A stretch of 64,000 bases of DNA from Asparagopsis taxiformis. Its lineage: Eukaryota > Rhodophyta > Florideophyceae > Bonnemaisoniales > Bonnemaisoniaceae. Where the stretch lies: the NCBI GenBank assembly GCA_030407315.1, contig JALQPE010002793.1, positions 22,501 through 86,500 of the forward strand. Reading direction: 5' to 3'. The position numbers were made by a program, and so were the translations under genes. The notes under the pieces are model-generated. The model was given only the letters and a program-made list of their open reading frames with translations, was not told where the DNA came from and did no database searches. Positions 29,569-39,968 of this stretch are shown here, piece by piece (the stretch's first letter is position 1; each line of letters begins with the position of its first letter).

Positions 29569-32500
29569 CTACTTCTTCCCTCTCTTGGGTTTGCGCGTGC
29601 GCGCTCGGCGTGGTTGCCGGTCACCTTCGCGGTGTTGTCTTCGACGGAAGTACCTTGATGCCCATTCAGGGGGGACGTTCGCGCGTTGCGTCCATGTCGG
29701 CTTTCGGTAGCCATACCACTTTACCAGGAACCATTGTTCCCCGTCGTCGTCAGTGACGTAATCGATGAGATCATCGATGGGATATTCCTCCTCTGAGGTT
29801 GCGCGTTCGGCGTCGCTACTTCCCTCTGGGGTTTCCTTCGTCCCTTCAGGGAGAGCTACTCGTTCCGAGTTCGGCTGCGTGCCCTGTGGCGCTTTCTCTT
29901 GTTCCCCATTGGGGGTGGCTTCCAAAGACCTTACGGGGTTTGCCGTGGCTATCTTCTTCGCACTTGAGCGAGTGTGTCGACCCGGTTTGGGTTTTGCCAA
30001 ATGGGCGGGTGCTTGACTTGCTTGATTCGCTATGCGAAGTTCGGCTCCCGATGGAGGGTTCGCGTCCCGTTGAGGGGAAGTCGGCGTTTGTACGCATGAC
30101 CTGGATGGTTGTCCTCTCGTCGCAATTGTGCGGTTTGAACGTCTTCGGGCGGCTTCAGCAGCGTCGACATTTGTCGTGTCTTGTCGCAACGTTCGCTTGT
30201 GCGATGTAAGAGCCCGGTCTGGGTTGACGTCTTGGTCTTGGTCTGCATTGGCAGAGTTGTCATGGCGTCTTTGTTGACTTCTTCGCAATTGTGTGCGATT
30301 GCGGTTGGTAGTTACCGGCTGTGTGGGTGAACGACTTGGGTCGTGTGCGTCGTTCCCAATTGTGGGTGAGTTACCGAAGGGTGAAAGACTACAATGTTCA
30401 TCCCGAGAGGGAGTTGCAAAATTTTTGCTTACGCGCACAGCGTCGGGGGCCCCCTCCTGAAGGGTGGTTTGTCCCAAACCACTACTTCCCGGTGTTATCC
30501 TAATTGTAGGTTGTCGTGGGGACGATGGTTGATCCCTGAAGGGGTATTCCTGATTAGGAGTTGGCGGAGGTGATTCGCTTTGTGCGTTCTGTTGGCCGTC
30601 GCCCGTCGGTTGGCGTGATTGTGTATTTGGCGCGAGGGCATCTGCACCTGATGGTGACGCTTGTGCGTTAGCGGCATGTAGCCTAGGTGCTAAGGTTGGT
30701 TCCTCGGTCGGTCGCGGAGCGAGTGCAACTCTATCGAGACTAACCTTTTCGGTGATACCATCGCGGTCGATGTAAACCGTTCGCCGTCCGGCACGGATAA
30801 CCCTATAGGGACCTTGAGCTATTGGAGTTAGCTTGTTCCGTTCACGGACTTCTGGATTATCCAGATAAACGTAATCATCGGTAGTGATGAGTCGTTTAGA
30901 CTTCCGGATTGACCGGTCGAAGTTACGCTTGTAGCGTGCTTGCGCGCTGTGAAGGCGTTTACCTGCCATATCAATGGTATCCGTAATACGGCGTAAGAAG
31001 TCTTGCTTCGTGAACGCGTCTGGCGTTGCCCTCCTTTTCACCGAATGGTGTGTCGCATATGGCGGTGGAGGTCGGCTTAGTATGAGGTCGAAGGGTGTAG
31101 TTCCCGTTGTGCGATGCACGTGCGTGTTGTACGCATAGGTTAACGCTGATGCGTAGACATCCCAGTCGTCCTGGTTATCATTGACGTAATTACGTAGCAT
31201 GCTCAATAGAGTACGGTTATACCGTTCGACTTGCCCATTTGTCTGGGGATGGTATGCCGTCGTGAAGACGTTCTTCGTTCCTAACTGGAGGCAGACAGCC
31301 TGGAAGAACTTCGACGCAAATTGCGGACCGTTATCGGATAGTAATGTCCGTGGAGGACCATACTTAAACACCCAATGTGTACAAAAGGCTACTGCCACAT
31401 GGTAAGCCGTAATGCTTCGCAGCGGAACCACCTGGGTTAGCTTGGTAAAGCGACACGAAATCACCAGTAGGTGCACGTTACCTTTCTTGGTACGAGGTAG
31501 AGGACCGAGGAGGTCAATTGCAACGTCATCCAATGGTGTGGTAGCTGGGAACAGCTGGAGGGTACTCGCATGTTTGCGCAACCGTAATCGGTTTCTCGCA
31601 CACGCTGAACAGCGTTCAACCGTTCCGGTTATGTCCGCAGCCATTGCAGGCCAGTAGTAAGATAGGCGCATCGTGTCGTACATGCGATTCTGACCAGGAT
31701 GTCCTGCCAATATGCCGTGGTGGCACATCGTCAATAGACGTTGCCGTAAGGCTTTAGGTACCACAATTTGGGATGACCCGTCCAGTTTGGACTTCCTACA
31801 AAGGACACCGTCTTCATCTTCGAAGAAGAGAGAGTCAGACTTCTGCGAGGCCAGGGCCTGTTGACAGAAGTCGTCTGTTCGTTGCTCTTCGAGCCACTCT
31901 TGGAGAGTTATCGGGCAGTAGTTTTCCGTTTGCGGATGAGTTGTTAAGACGGGTGTACCGTTGCGATTAGGCGCCTCCTCGGCGTGGTCTCTTGCTAGAG
32001 AAAGGTCGTAGAACCAAACATCAGTGTCATCATCCAAGGATGTTTCACCTTGCGGTGCGTGCGTGGCCAACAGAGTTGGTATTTCATCGTCAATAGTGAC
32101 GGGCGTCTCGCCGTTAGTTTCAACACGCGAAAGGGCGTCTGGTAGTTGGTGAACCCGACCGGGTCGGTAGACTATTTGATAGTCAAATTCCGCAAGTCGG
32201 AGGCGCCAACGGCATAGTCTCCCTGAAGGGTCATTGATATTCATGAGCCAACGCAGCGCGTTATGGTCCGTCCGGACTACAAACTTTGTTTGCTCCAAGT
32301 ATGGACGTAGGATAGTGACAGCCCATACGACGGCTAGACATTCACGCTCCGTAGGGGAGTAACCTCTTTCAGGTTTAGTCAAGGTCCGCGACCAATAGCC
32401 AATTGGCTTGAGATCGTTCTCTTCCCCTTGCTGCTGAAGCAGAGCGCATCCTATTTGGTATGCGGAAGCGTCCGTGTCTACGGTGTAGGGTTGACCCAAC

Positions 32501-34584
32501 TTGGGTAGAGCCAGTATCGGCGGCTTGGTCATGACCTCTTTGAGAGCGTTGAACGCGCGGCGTTGGTCCTCGGTAGGAGGTTCTTTCCCGAATTTAGGGA
32601 GGCTGTCTTTGGTCAGCATTTCGTTCAAGGGGTGCGCAATTGCGGCATACCCTTTGATGAATCGTCGAAAGACGCCACAGCTTCCGAGGAAGGATCGCAT
32701 TTGCGTAGGCGTTTGCGGAAAGATCGCGTCAGCGATAGCCGAAGTGGCGTTCTGTGCAACAGCTAGCTTTCCTGGCATCACGACATGTCCCAGGTAATCA
32801 ACCTTCTTTTCGAAGAAATGACACTTTGTCAACTTCAGGGTGACACCTGCTTCCCGTAGGAGGGAGAGTACTTGGTCCACATGGTGGAGATGTTCGGCCT
32901 CGTCCCGAGAGAATACGATCACATCGTCTAAGTAAATCAGACAGGTCTGCCAGCGAACGCTGCTAAGAATAATGTCGATGGCACGCTGAAACGTTGCCGG
33001 AGCATTCTTTAAGCCAAAAGGCAAACGCTTGAAGCGATATGTCCCCAAGTGGGAGGTGAATGCCGTTTTGTCACGGTCGTCCTGTGCAACAGGGATCTGC
33101 CAATAGCCAGAATTACAATCCAATGTGGTGAATACTTGAGCATCTCCGAGGGAGTCAATACAATCATCCATTCGTGGAAGGGGGTACACATCATTGACAG
33201 TGATGTCGTTAAGACCCCTATAGTCGACGCAAAAGCGTAATTTACCATCCTTCTTCGGGACAAGAACCACTGGGCTAGCCCATTCGGAGGTCGACGGTTC
33301 GATCACTCCTTTTTCCAGCATGCTGGTTATTTCCTTACGGGCAATCTCTCGGCGAGCGGGTCCCATCCGGTAGGGTTGTTGCCGTCTAGGCTTGCTCCCT
33401 TCGACTATGTCGATTCGGTGTTCCGTAGCGCGGATGTCCCCTAGGGATCCATCCCACATAGACTCGTGTCGAGATAGCATGCTAAGGATGCGTTCCCTCA
33501 ACGGGATTTGACCAAGGTGGTCCAGAGAGACTTCTTGCTTCCAGCTTGATGGTTGGGTGGCCTCGGCCTCTTGCTCCTGATGGAGAGTAGTCACCATAGT
33601 GGAGGCCTCTTGGGAGGAAGGGGTAGAACGGCTGAGAGCCATGGGGCGCATTGGCCGTTCGGGTGCCCGAAGGGCATAGCCTATAATGGTCCCTTTAGGG
33701 AGGTACTTGTCGGATGTACCGAAGTTAGTTAATATAGTCAGGAATTCCTGTCGCGGGATGACTTCCGCAACCCCATTCGGGATAGAGACACGATGTCGGT
33801 GAAGGATCCGATCTCTCGGTGAGAGTATACTCAAGCCGCCACCGGCGCATACAACAGTAGTTGTTACTTGACTCCGCGGAGGAACATTCACACTTTGTGA
33901 CAATCGAATGCCATGAGGCTGGCGGTCTAAGTTAATCCCATTAGAGGGTCGCGAGGCATCCACGTAGCACGAAAGGGTGGGGGATGTTTTACGCGTAGGC
34001 GACATCACTAGGATAGCTATCGACCCGCCGTCGTGAATATCAATTCGTTGGGCCCGGCACCTAATTGCGTCTACGTGGGTATTCATTGCCCCAGTTCCCA
34101 AGATGAGGGGTACGGCCAACTTAGGCGCGACGAAGAATTCTTCCTCAAAGGACTTGTGGCCTAACTGTAAGGACAGTATTATCTTGCCTTTTATCCGAAG
34201 AGGATTGCCGTTAGCATCGGCCAGTTGCGGAACTTTCCCCGTAGGGACTTGGAATTGTTCCCAATTTTGGGGTAAGCTCCTTTCATGGATGACCGATGGT
34301 CCGGACCCGGTGTCCATCACCATACGCATGGGCGTGAGAATTGACGGATCGAGTCCGATGGAACCCATTACTACGTAATGGGCGGCCTTAAGCAGGCATG
34401 AGGCTTTCGGCCTTGAGGTTCGAGTCCCTGTGGGGGAACCCGAAGGGGTTGGTGTCTGGGAAAGACTTTGGTCCCTAGAGGGAGTTGCAGCCTTTTCCTG
34501 CGGAGGTGGTTGTGGTGAGATGTCCACCGAGTAGCGTAATCGCTCCACCTCCTGACGGGAGTGCGACACCTCACTCCCCGTCAT
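29569..34584 (-). CDS. pol: RT2 pol polyprotein: protease, RT, RNase H, integrase, chromodomain
   Basis: 1,671 residues without a stop. Domains in order: retropepsin with D91-T-G-S; reverse transcriptase with YLDD at about 551; RNase H with DTDAS and TDHNALRWL; integrase with an HHCC zinc region (from about residue 952, HHGILAGHPG ... CSACARNR) and the DDE core (DLLGPLP, LLSDNGPQF, YHPQTNGQVERYN); a long disordered linker rich in Arg, Ser and Gln; and a C-terminal chromodomain at about 1599-1655 (YPIDDLIDY ... WFLVKWYGY ... TWTQRANV). The chromodomain places it among chromoviruses, whose integration is guided to heterochromatin marks. The ATG overlaps the gag stop by one base (TAATG). All catalytic motifs are present, so this copy could be active. 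Confidence 0.93.
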   Translation of the reverse strand: MTGSEVSHSRQEVERLRYSVDISPQPPPQEKAATPSRDQSLSQTPTPSGSPTGTRTSRPKASCLLKAAHYVVMGSIGLDPSILTPMRMVMDTGSGPSVIHERSLPQNWEQFQVPTGKVPQLADANGNPLRIKGKIILSLQLGHKSFEEEFFVAPKLAVPLILGTGAMNTHVDAIRCRAQRIDIHDGGSIAILVMSPTRKTSPTLSCYVDASRPSNGINLDRQPHGIRLSQSVNVPPRSQVTTTVVCAGGGLSILSPRDRILHRHRVSIPNGVAEVIPRQEFLTILTNFGTSDKYLPKGTIIGYALRAPERPMRPMALSRSTPSSQEASTMVTTLHQEQEAEATQPSSWKQEVSLDHLGQIPLRERILSMLSRHESMWDGSLGDIRATEHRIDIVEGSKPRRQQPYRMGPARREIARKEITSMLEKGVIEPSTSEWASPVVLVPKKDGKLRFCVDYRGLNDITVNDVYPLPRMDDCIDSLGDAQVFTTLDCNSGYWQIPVAQDDRDKTAFTSHLGTYRFKRLPFGLKNAPATFQRAIDIILSSVRWQTCLIYLDDVIVFSRDEAEHLHHVDQVLSLLREAGVTLKLTKCHFFEKKVDYLGHVVMPGKLAVAQNATSAIADAIFPQTPTQMRSFLGSCGVFRRFIKGYAAIAHPLNEMLTKDSLPKFGKEPPTEDQRRAFNALKEVMTKPPILALPKLGQPYTVDTDASAYQIGCALLQQQGEENDLKPIGYWSRTLTKPERGYSPTERECLAVVWAVTILRPYLEQTKFVVRTDHNALRWLMNINDPSGRLCRWRLRLAEFDYQIVYRPGRVHQLPDALSRVETNGETPVTIDDEIPTLLATHAPQGETSLDDDTDVWFYDLSLARDHAEEAPNRNGTPVLTTHPQTENYCPITLQEWLEEQRTDDFCQQALASQKSDSLFFEDEDGVLCRKSKLDGSSQIVVPKALRQRLLTMCHHGILAGHPGQNRMYDTMRLSYYWPAMAADITGTVERCSACARNRLRLRKHASTLQLFPATTPLDDVAIDLLGPLPRTKKGNVHLLVISCRFTKLTQVVPLRSITAYHVAVAFCTHWVFKYGPPRTLLSDNGPQFASKFFQAVCLQLGTKNVFTTAYHPQTNGQVERYNRTLLSMLRNYVNDNQDDWDVYASALTYAYNTHVHRTTGTTPFDLILSRPPPPYATHHSVKRRATPDAFTKQDFLRRITDTIDMAGKRLHSAQARYKRNFDRSIRKSKRLITTDDYVYLDNPEVRERNKLTPIAQGPYRVIRAGRRTVYIDRDGITEKVSLDRVALAPRPTEEPTLAPRLHAANAQASPSGADALAPNTQSRQPTGDGQQNAQSESPPPTPNQEYPFRDQPSSPRQPTIRITPGSSGLGQTTLQEGAPDAVRVSKNFATPSRDEHCSLSPFGNSPTIGNDAHDPSRSPTQPVTTNRNRTQLRRSQQRRHDNSANADQDQDVNPDRALTSHKRTLRQDTTNVDAAEAARRRSNRTIATRGQPSRSCVQTPTSPQRDANPPSGAELRIANQASQAPAHLAKPKPGRHTRSSAKKIATANPVRSLEATPNGEQEKAPQGTQPNSERVALPEGTKETPEGSSDAERATSEEEYPIDDLIDYVTDDDGEQWFLVKWYGYRKPTWTQRANVPPEWASRYFRRRQHREGDRQPRRARTRKPKRGKK

Positions 34585-36509
34585 TAGTTTTCCGACGACG
34601 TGTCGGAGTCGTCGGAGGTTTCCAAGGCGTCGGCAACGTCTTGAGCCGTTACGGAAGATCCGTTACGTTCTAAAACGTCTCGCCTCAGAGGACCCAATTT
34701 GGGATGATTTTCGTCATCGGCGAACGCAACCATGCGTGTTGGAGGGTTTGACCGTTGGAGCACGGCTTTAGGGTAATCCCTTTTTCGGTTGAACCGATTG
34801 GACTGGCGCTGTTGGCGGCGCATAACCTGCTCCGGTTCTTGCTGGTAAGCGTAGTTCGCAAAGGCGAAGTAAGTTCCCACTGAGGGTGGTAGGTAAGGAC
34901 AAGTGTATAACACGTGCCCCGGTTGGCGACAGCCAGAGCATCTCCAAGTAACAGCCCCTTCGGGGATCATACTCTCAGCGAGTTTAAGATGTTCTCCCGT
35001 TAGGGTAGGGGCCTGCATTGGCGCGCCCATTGGGTTCCCGGTAGGGGAAGGTAAGGTCGGCGGCGGGGTCCGCGGTATCACAGCCGGTTCTCCGGGTACG
35101 GTAGCGAGCAACGCTTTGCGTTTACGGTCCGCGATTTCCCGAGTAGGGTAAGCCTTAGGTTTCGCGGGTAGCGATGCTCGTAAAGAGTCCCCGAGTCCTT
35201 TAGCAAGGTTACGGACAGCAAGAAAATCTTCTCCGCCACTGCGGCCTATAGTCACCTTGACGGTGTGTTTAACCTCTGGGCGTAGGCCCTTGAGGTAGTA
35301 GTTGACCAAGTCTCTTTCCGAGAAGACGTTCGCACACAGGAGTGCAGCGTCCTGCAGTCTGTCTGCGTATGCAGCTTCGTCTTCATCCGGCCCTTGCCGT
35401 ATACGCGTTACTGCGTCATATGCGTCCGCTAGGACATTGTCCGTCGCGTAGCGAGCCAGAAGGGCGTTAACGGCTTGAGGCCAAGTGATCTGCTGGTGCA
35501 GGTGGTTGAGAAGCTTGCGCTTTCGCGCCTCAGCGGCGATAAACCGTTGAGGTTCTCCTTCCAGGAAATACTTGAGTAACTTGGTAGCTTCTCCCTCCGA
35601 GACTCCGCATGAATCACATGCATCTTGAAATTCCGCGAGGAACCGGAGGATATCGATGGGTTCCGTACCATCGAACGGCGTGAATGACGCGTTGAAATTA
35701 CGGATCTTCTCCGTTAGCTTATACAAGCTTCTTGATTTACCCATTGGGGTATCAGTCGTTAGGGACTTGTTCTTGAGTCGGTAGTACCGATAGGAGACCA
35801 CTAGGTCGAACGCGGGTTCGCGGGCCTTCAAAGGCACTAAGCCTTCCTCAAGAGGTCCTTCTTCATCATCCCACGAGGGGTTTTCCGGTGCAGATCCGGT
35901 GGCACGAGTGTGCTGTCTCGTGCGAGAGATATTCCCTGTTTGGGATAGTGATTCGGCGAGGGCGTCGACACGGTCCGACAGGTGTCGGGTTGCTTCTGCG
36001 ACTTGATCCAATCGGGGATCTTCTTCTTCCTCCCTACCGGATGTAGGGTCAGGGAAGTCAGCCGATCGGATGCGGCGAGCAGGAAACTCCTGTTGTCCTA
36101 ATGGACTGGCACTAAAGCCGTGAATCGAAAGCTCCTCCAGACGAGTTTCCAAAAGGGATACGCGTTTAGCGAATTCGGCTTTGACCTGATTCCAGGTTTC
36201 CGCTAGGAACTCGGCGTCCCGATCTTGGGTGGCTTCTCGGCTGGCGGCCATCAGCTTTGGCTCGACCAGTTCCATGACGGTTTCGACCGTAGCGTCTACG
36301 ATTTCCGCCCTGCGGTCTTGAACAGTCTTCTCGACGACGGTGCTGAATTCAGCCTTGAACTCTTCCAACCGTTCGTTGAAGATTCGGTCGGCTCGGTCTT
36401 GCAGGGTGTTAATCACCACGCCTTCTTCGGCGATCAGATCCGAATCGGATAAGTCGCTGGCAGGCGCTATGTCCTCACTAGAGGGTCCCGCTGTAGGGTT
36501 ACGAGGCAT
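34584..36509 (-). CDS. gag: RT2 gag with CCHC zinc knuckle
   Basis: 641 residues. N-terminal acidic and coiled-coil region (EEGVVINTLQDRADRI), Arg-rich disordered middle, a retrotransposon Gag core (FDGTEPIDILRFLAEFQDAC ... WPQAVNALLARYA ... YADRLQDAALLC ... YLKGLRPEVK) and one zinc knuckle C-x2-C-x4-H-x4-C (CSGCRQPGHVLYTC) near residue 525. It forms the particle core and packages RNA. The stop TAA shares its last base with the pol ATG. The N-terminal 84 residues are identical to the RT3 copy. Confidence 0.92.
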   Translation of the reverse strand: MPRNPTAGPSSEDIAPASDLSDSDLIAEEGVVINTLQDRADRIFNERLEEFKAEFSTVVEKTVQDRRAEIVDATVETVMELVEPKLMAASREATQDRDAEFLAETWNQVKAEFAKRVSLLETRLEELSIHGFSASPLGQQEFPARRIRSADFPDPTSGREEEEDPRLDQVAEATRHLSDRVDALAESLSQTGNISRTRQHTRATGSAPENPSWDDEEGPLEEGLVPLKAREPAFDLVVSYRYYRLKNKSLTTDTPMGKSRSLYKLTEKIRNFNASFTPFDGTEPIDILRFLAEFQDACDSCGVSEGEATKLLKYFLEGEPQRFIAAEARKRKLLNHLHQQITWPQAVNALLARYATDNVLADAYDAVTRIRQGPDEDEAAYADRLQDAALLCANVFSERDLVNYYLKGLRPEVKHTVKVTIGRSGGEDFLAVRNLAKGLGDSLRASLPAKPKAYPTREIADRKRKALLATVPGEPAVIPRTPPPTLPSPTGNPMGAPMQAPTLTGEHLKLAESMIPEGAVTWRCSGCRQPGHVLYTCPYLPPSVGTYFAFANYAYQQEPEQVMRRQQRQSNRFNRKRDYPKAVLQRSNPPTRMVAFADDENHPKLGPLRRDVLERNGSSVTAQDVADALETSDDSDTSSEN

Positions 36510-36567
36510 CGTGAAGATGATTGTGAAGGAAAATTTCTCTCAAAGAGACTTACCCGAGGGTACAAGG

Positions 36568-36585
36568 TTCTAGGTCGAGAGACCA
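36568..36585 (-). other. RT2 primer-binding site (fits tRNA-Tyr 3' end)
   Basis: On the minus strand TGGTCTCTCGACCTAGAA follows the 5' LTR after a one-base spacer. The same 18 bases follow the 5' LTRs of RT3 and RT4. Its complement ends in ACCA and has the C61 and G72 expected of a tRNA with a C1-G72 pair, the mark of eukaryotic tRNA-Tyr. Confidence 0.65.
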
Positions 36586-36586
36586 A

Positions 36587-37272
36587 TGTAGCAGGTAGAA
36601 AATCCGCTAGAGCGGCAAACCACCCGACAGGTGTCCCGAGCCTCGGTAGAGGAAGTGGTAGAGCAGATGAACCTTATAGGTACCCAGCGGGTAGTCTCGT
36701 GAGAGAGAAGGTGTCGTTACCCGGAGGGGGTTGTGTGACAAAGGGGTGCTCACGCGAGAGGCGTATTAATGGAGCAAGATGACGTAATCCGTCGAGCTGT
36801 TGGCTAACCCTAAGGTTTTCCCGGAGAGGGGTTGAACAATAGGTATGCGAACACTGTTCCTGTGGGTCGTAATTCCACTTGAGTTTACGTTACTCTAGAA
36901 ACCGTGCCTACTGGCTATTCCAGTGGCCGTTTTATACTAAGTCTACTGTAAGCTAGGGTTAGTGGTTAGGAATAAATATCCAGTTAGTGACCAATCAGAA
37001 CCCAATTACTGGCGCTCGCCTACCCGCGAGGTCATTGCCAATAGGCTTACATTGTAATGTATGGCTGATCAGCCTAAGTTAAAATTTTGCCCCTTGTGGG
37101 GTCTTGGCCGGGGCCGATAGGCCCGGGTGGGGTTATTTGTCAGCCATAGCTGGTCCTAAGTATAGGAAACACGCCAGTTGGCTGGTGCCTTCTGATTGGC
37201 ACATCCCGTAAGTGGGTACCCAATAGGGAAGCGACACGGCTCGATCAGCGAGGACCGCCAGGCGGTACGACA
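36587..37272 (-). repeat. RT2 5' LTR (686 bp)
   Basis: Matches the 3' LTR at 24812 apart from one extra T in a T run at about 37085. Minus-strand TATAAAA lies at about 36929-36936 (plus coordinates). Followed on the plus strand by the right target duplication GCACC. Confidence 0.92.
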
Positions 37273-37277
37273 GCACC
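37273..37277. repeat. RT2 target-site duplication, right copy (GCACC)
   Basis: Identical to 24807-24811. Removing RT2 and this copy restores the reading frame of the RT1 antisense gene. Confidence 0.9.
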
Positions 37278-39636
37278 GACTTACTCTTCCCCAAAGAGGG
37301 TACCGGCTCCTTCCGCCGACTGGCGTCGCGAAGGCGAATTTTACCCTTCGAATGCTTCGGAACTCATGGTCTTCGACTCACACTAGTTGCCTTTTGCAAG
37401 GTATTTGCAAGCTCCTTGGGAGTTTTATCCCTTCGCCCGTCTACCCTTCCGGGAGTTCGTGAACGACAACCACACCGACTTGCGTCGAGATCTTCGTCTT
37501 ATGGTAGGCGTCAAACGCCGTAATCCCCATGCGCTGCCAAACAGCTGGTCAGCTTATGCTCAACTTCCTTCATGTAGGCCGATACGGCATTTTCGTGTTC
37601 CTCACACTTTGCAGTGTGACCGCACTTTTCTTCTTCACCCAGGCGATACCTTGTACGTTGAGCGGATGACCCGTCGGCTGTTCGAGCCTCATTCGAACCA
37701 GGGAGGTATTCCCGATTTATCTATCACTAGGTCAAGGTGGTTTGCGTATCCACCCCGCCCGGATACCGGTATGTTGGAATGTTATATGCGTGTACACGCT
37801 CGATACCTGACTCGGTCCACAAGCTTGCAAGTGTCGTCACTCGACTACCGAGTGTTCGGTTACCGTTCCAACCGGAACATCAACAACCGGACGGCGAACT
37901 TGTCTGTGCCAACAGCGGAGTTGAACGCGACGCTTGAAGATTCCCGCTGGGAAGGCGAGAACTCGCCGCCCTTATGCTTGCCCATTGGGGATACACCAGC
38001 GATGCTGTATTTCCACAGAGTGGTTGAAGCCGATCCCCGTCCTTGGGTGAAGTCTCGGTTTCTGGACTACGTCCTTCTGGAGCGTGAACCCATTATTGGG
38101 TTGGAGATGGCGCGTCTCGTGGAGACGAGGGGATTCATTCCGGTATTAACCAAGCACTTGGCTGCGTCGGCCGTCACTACCTGGAAGGCTTTCCATGAGG
38201 TACCGTTATCACCGGTTGTACCGAGGACGCGTAGCGTGGATGCGAAGGTCGTCGTCGACCTCCTCGAGGCTTCCTACAAGACCTCGGTGACCGAAGGTAT
38301 CGAGGAGATTTCTTGTGCGATTGAAGGCGTGTCGCCGGAGAAGATCATTCCGTACTCGCATCCGAGTCTCCCGTTCAAGCCGGCTAAGCTGACAGCGTAT
38401 TCTACCCGAGATGGGGTGGTGGTGGAGACGCCTCCCTTCCGTCGCGATGGCGAGTTCGCCGATGACGGTTATTACGCGGAAGAGCCTGCAACTTACTCCG
38501 ACGGAGATTTGGAGGATTACTTATACAAGCCCGAACGGGAGATGCATGTACCACGCCCTGGGCGTTCTACTCCGGCTGGATATCGACACACTGATCCCGG
38601 CTTCTCGCCTCACCCGACTGTGCCAGTCGCGCCCGCTCCTTACGAACCTGGGGTTCCACAATCAAATGTTCATCCGCCAGTCCCGCGGGGCTTGGCACAA
38701 CCGACCTGTCAGGGCTCTTCGTCTCCTTCGGAAGCTCCGTTCCTATCGCCCGATCGTCGATCGGATCAGCCCGTGGATCGTGACGGCAAGGCCGGTCGTT
38801 CTACTGCTCCCGCGGATGTACTTGGGTCCCTTCTAACTTCAGCGGAGCTGTTCTCGGTTACGAAGGTGCGCGAATTGGCGGAGACTCTTGGTGATGGCCA
38901 ACTTTCGTCGGTATTTCCTCCGCGGGTTAGCGGTTACCCCGTTCGTGGAGCGTTGAATACCTTGGCAATGACGTGTATCACGTTGGGTACTCGGTACAAG
39001 GCTAGTCGCCAGCGACGAGATGCTGCCGAAACGCGCTATCGTGCGGAACGTGCGGGTCGCCGCTTAGCGGAAGAGAAGAACTCTCGATGGGAGCAAGATG
39101 CAGCTGCGAGGCAGAAGGTGTTTGACGAACTGCAGACACGAGTCCAGGAATTGGAAGAGGAGTTGCGCTTGGCGCGGCGTCGTATACCGCATGAGCGAGG
39201 AAGGGATACACCTAGCGCCCTGGGAACCCCAGCCAGTCTTCAACCTCAAGGAGGGACTTCCGGACGTCGCCGGGATAGGTCACCCTCTGGTCGAGATGAT
39301 GGTCGAAATGTTCGCGCTAGGCGCTCCATGCCGGTTGATGTTGATACGCCGCTGCTACAGCTTGTTGAGACGCCTGACCCTCCCAGGGCGGATTCACCTT
39401 CGGTATCCGACGATGTGGCTATTCCATCTCCGATGGCACCGGTTCCCTCAGCTTCAGCTGGGTCTCGGCATCGCCCTCCGGCTCGGTTGCCTACTTCCCA
39501 TAGGGATTCTGGTCGTGTGCGTCCTCGTAACACTCGCCGGTCCACGGCTCAGCATCCGACCAACCGGTCCTTGAGGCCATCCCCATCCTATCCTTCGCAT
39601 CAGCGTCCTCGTCCTTCCGACAACTTCCGTCGTTAA
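37278..39636 (+). pseudogene. RT1 antisense gene, 3' part, one in-frame stop
   Basis: Continues the frame of 23976-24811. The conserved core is present (GEFYPSNASEL, PFARLPFREF, FRVPHTLQCDRTFLLHPGD, RSRWFAYPPRPDTG, RRDGEFADDGYYAEEP), then a coiled coil (about 39000-39180) and an Arg/Ser/Pro-rich tail ending FRR. A TAG at 37384-37386 stands where RT2 has a sense codon; otherwise the frame is open to the end. The RT2 and RT1 proteins differ at many positions while keeping the same motifs and spacing. Confidence 0.6.
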
Positions 39637-39968
39637 CGTCTTCCTTCCCTAACCGGGTTATCTTCTTATACGCATTTGCGTCTTGTCTTCAGGTTAGATC
39701 GTTCATCCATGCGCCGTGTGCGGCTTGATCATGTTTACCATTAAAAGGTTGGAATGTTTTTGTTTTTGTGGAATTTTTCTTTGGCCAATTGGCTTCATAC
39801 TTCTACCGAGTCTGGTGTTTGGTGTTTGGCCAACCCACCGGGTGCTTCTCGTGGTACCTTACAATTTCTTCTTCGTGCTCCCCCGCAGTGATGCTGCAGC
39901 CACAAGCCGTTCTACTTGGCGCTTCTGCGTACAATCAGCGTAGCTGTGGGGCAACCATATCTTCTCAC
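39637..39968. other. space between convergent RT1 genes
   Basis: About 330 bp between the stop of the antisense gene and the stop of pol, matching the arrangement in RT2. No feature recognised. Confidence 0.4.

Larger units (their letters stand above)
24812..37272 (-). mobile_element. RT2: complete Ty3/gypsy chromodomain LTR retrotransposon (12.46 kb)
   Basis: Bounded by LTRs 24812-25496 and 36587-37272 and by the 5-bp duplication GCACC. Read on the minus strand the order is 5' LTR, primer-binding site, gag (36509-34584), pol (34584-29569: protease, reverse transcriptase, RNase H, integrase, chromodomain), a convergent antisense gene on the plus strand (25998-29263), polypurine tract, 3' LTR. 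gag and pol are uninterrupted and the LTRs differ by about one inserted T, so the insertion is recent. It sits inside the antisense gene of RT1. The 3' half with the antisense gene makes it much larger than simple Ty3 elements. Confidence 0.92.
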
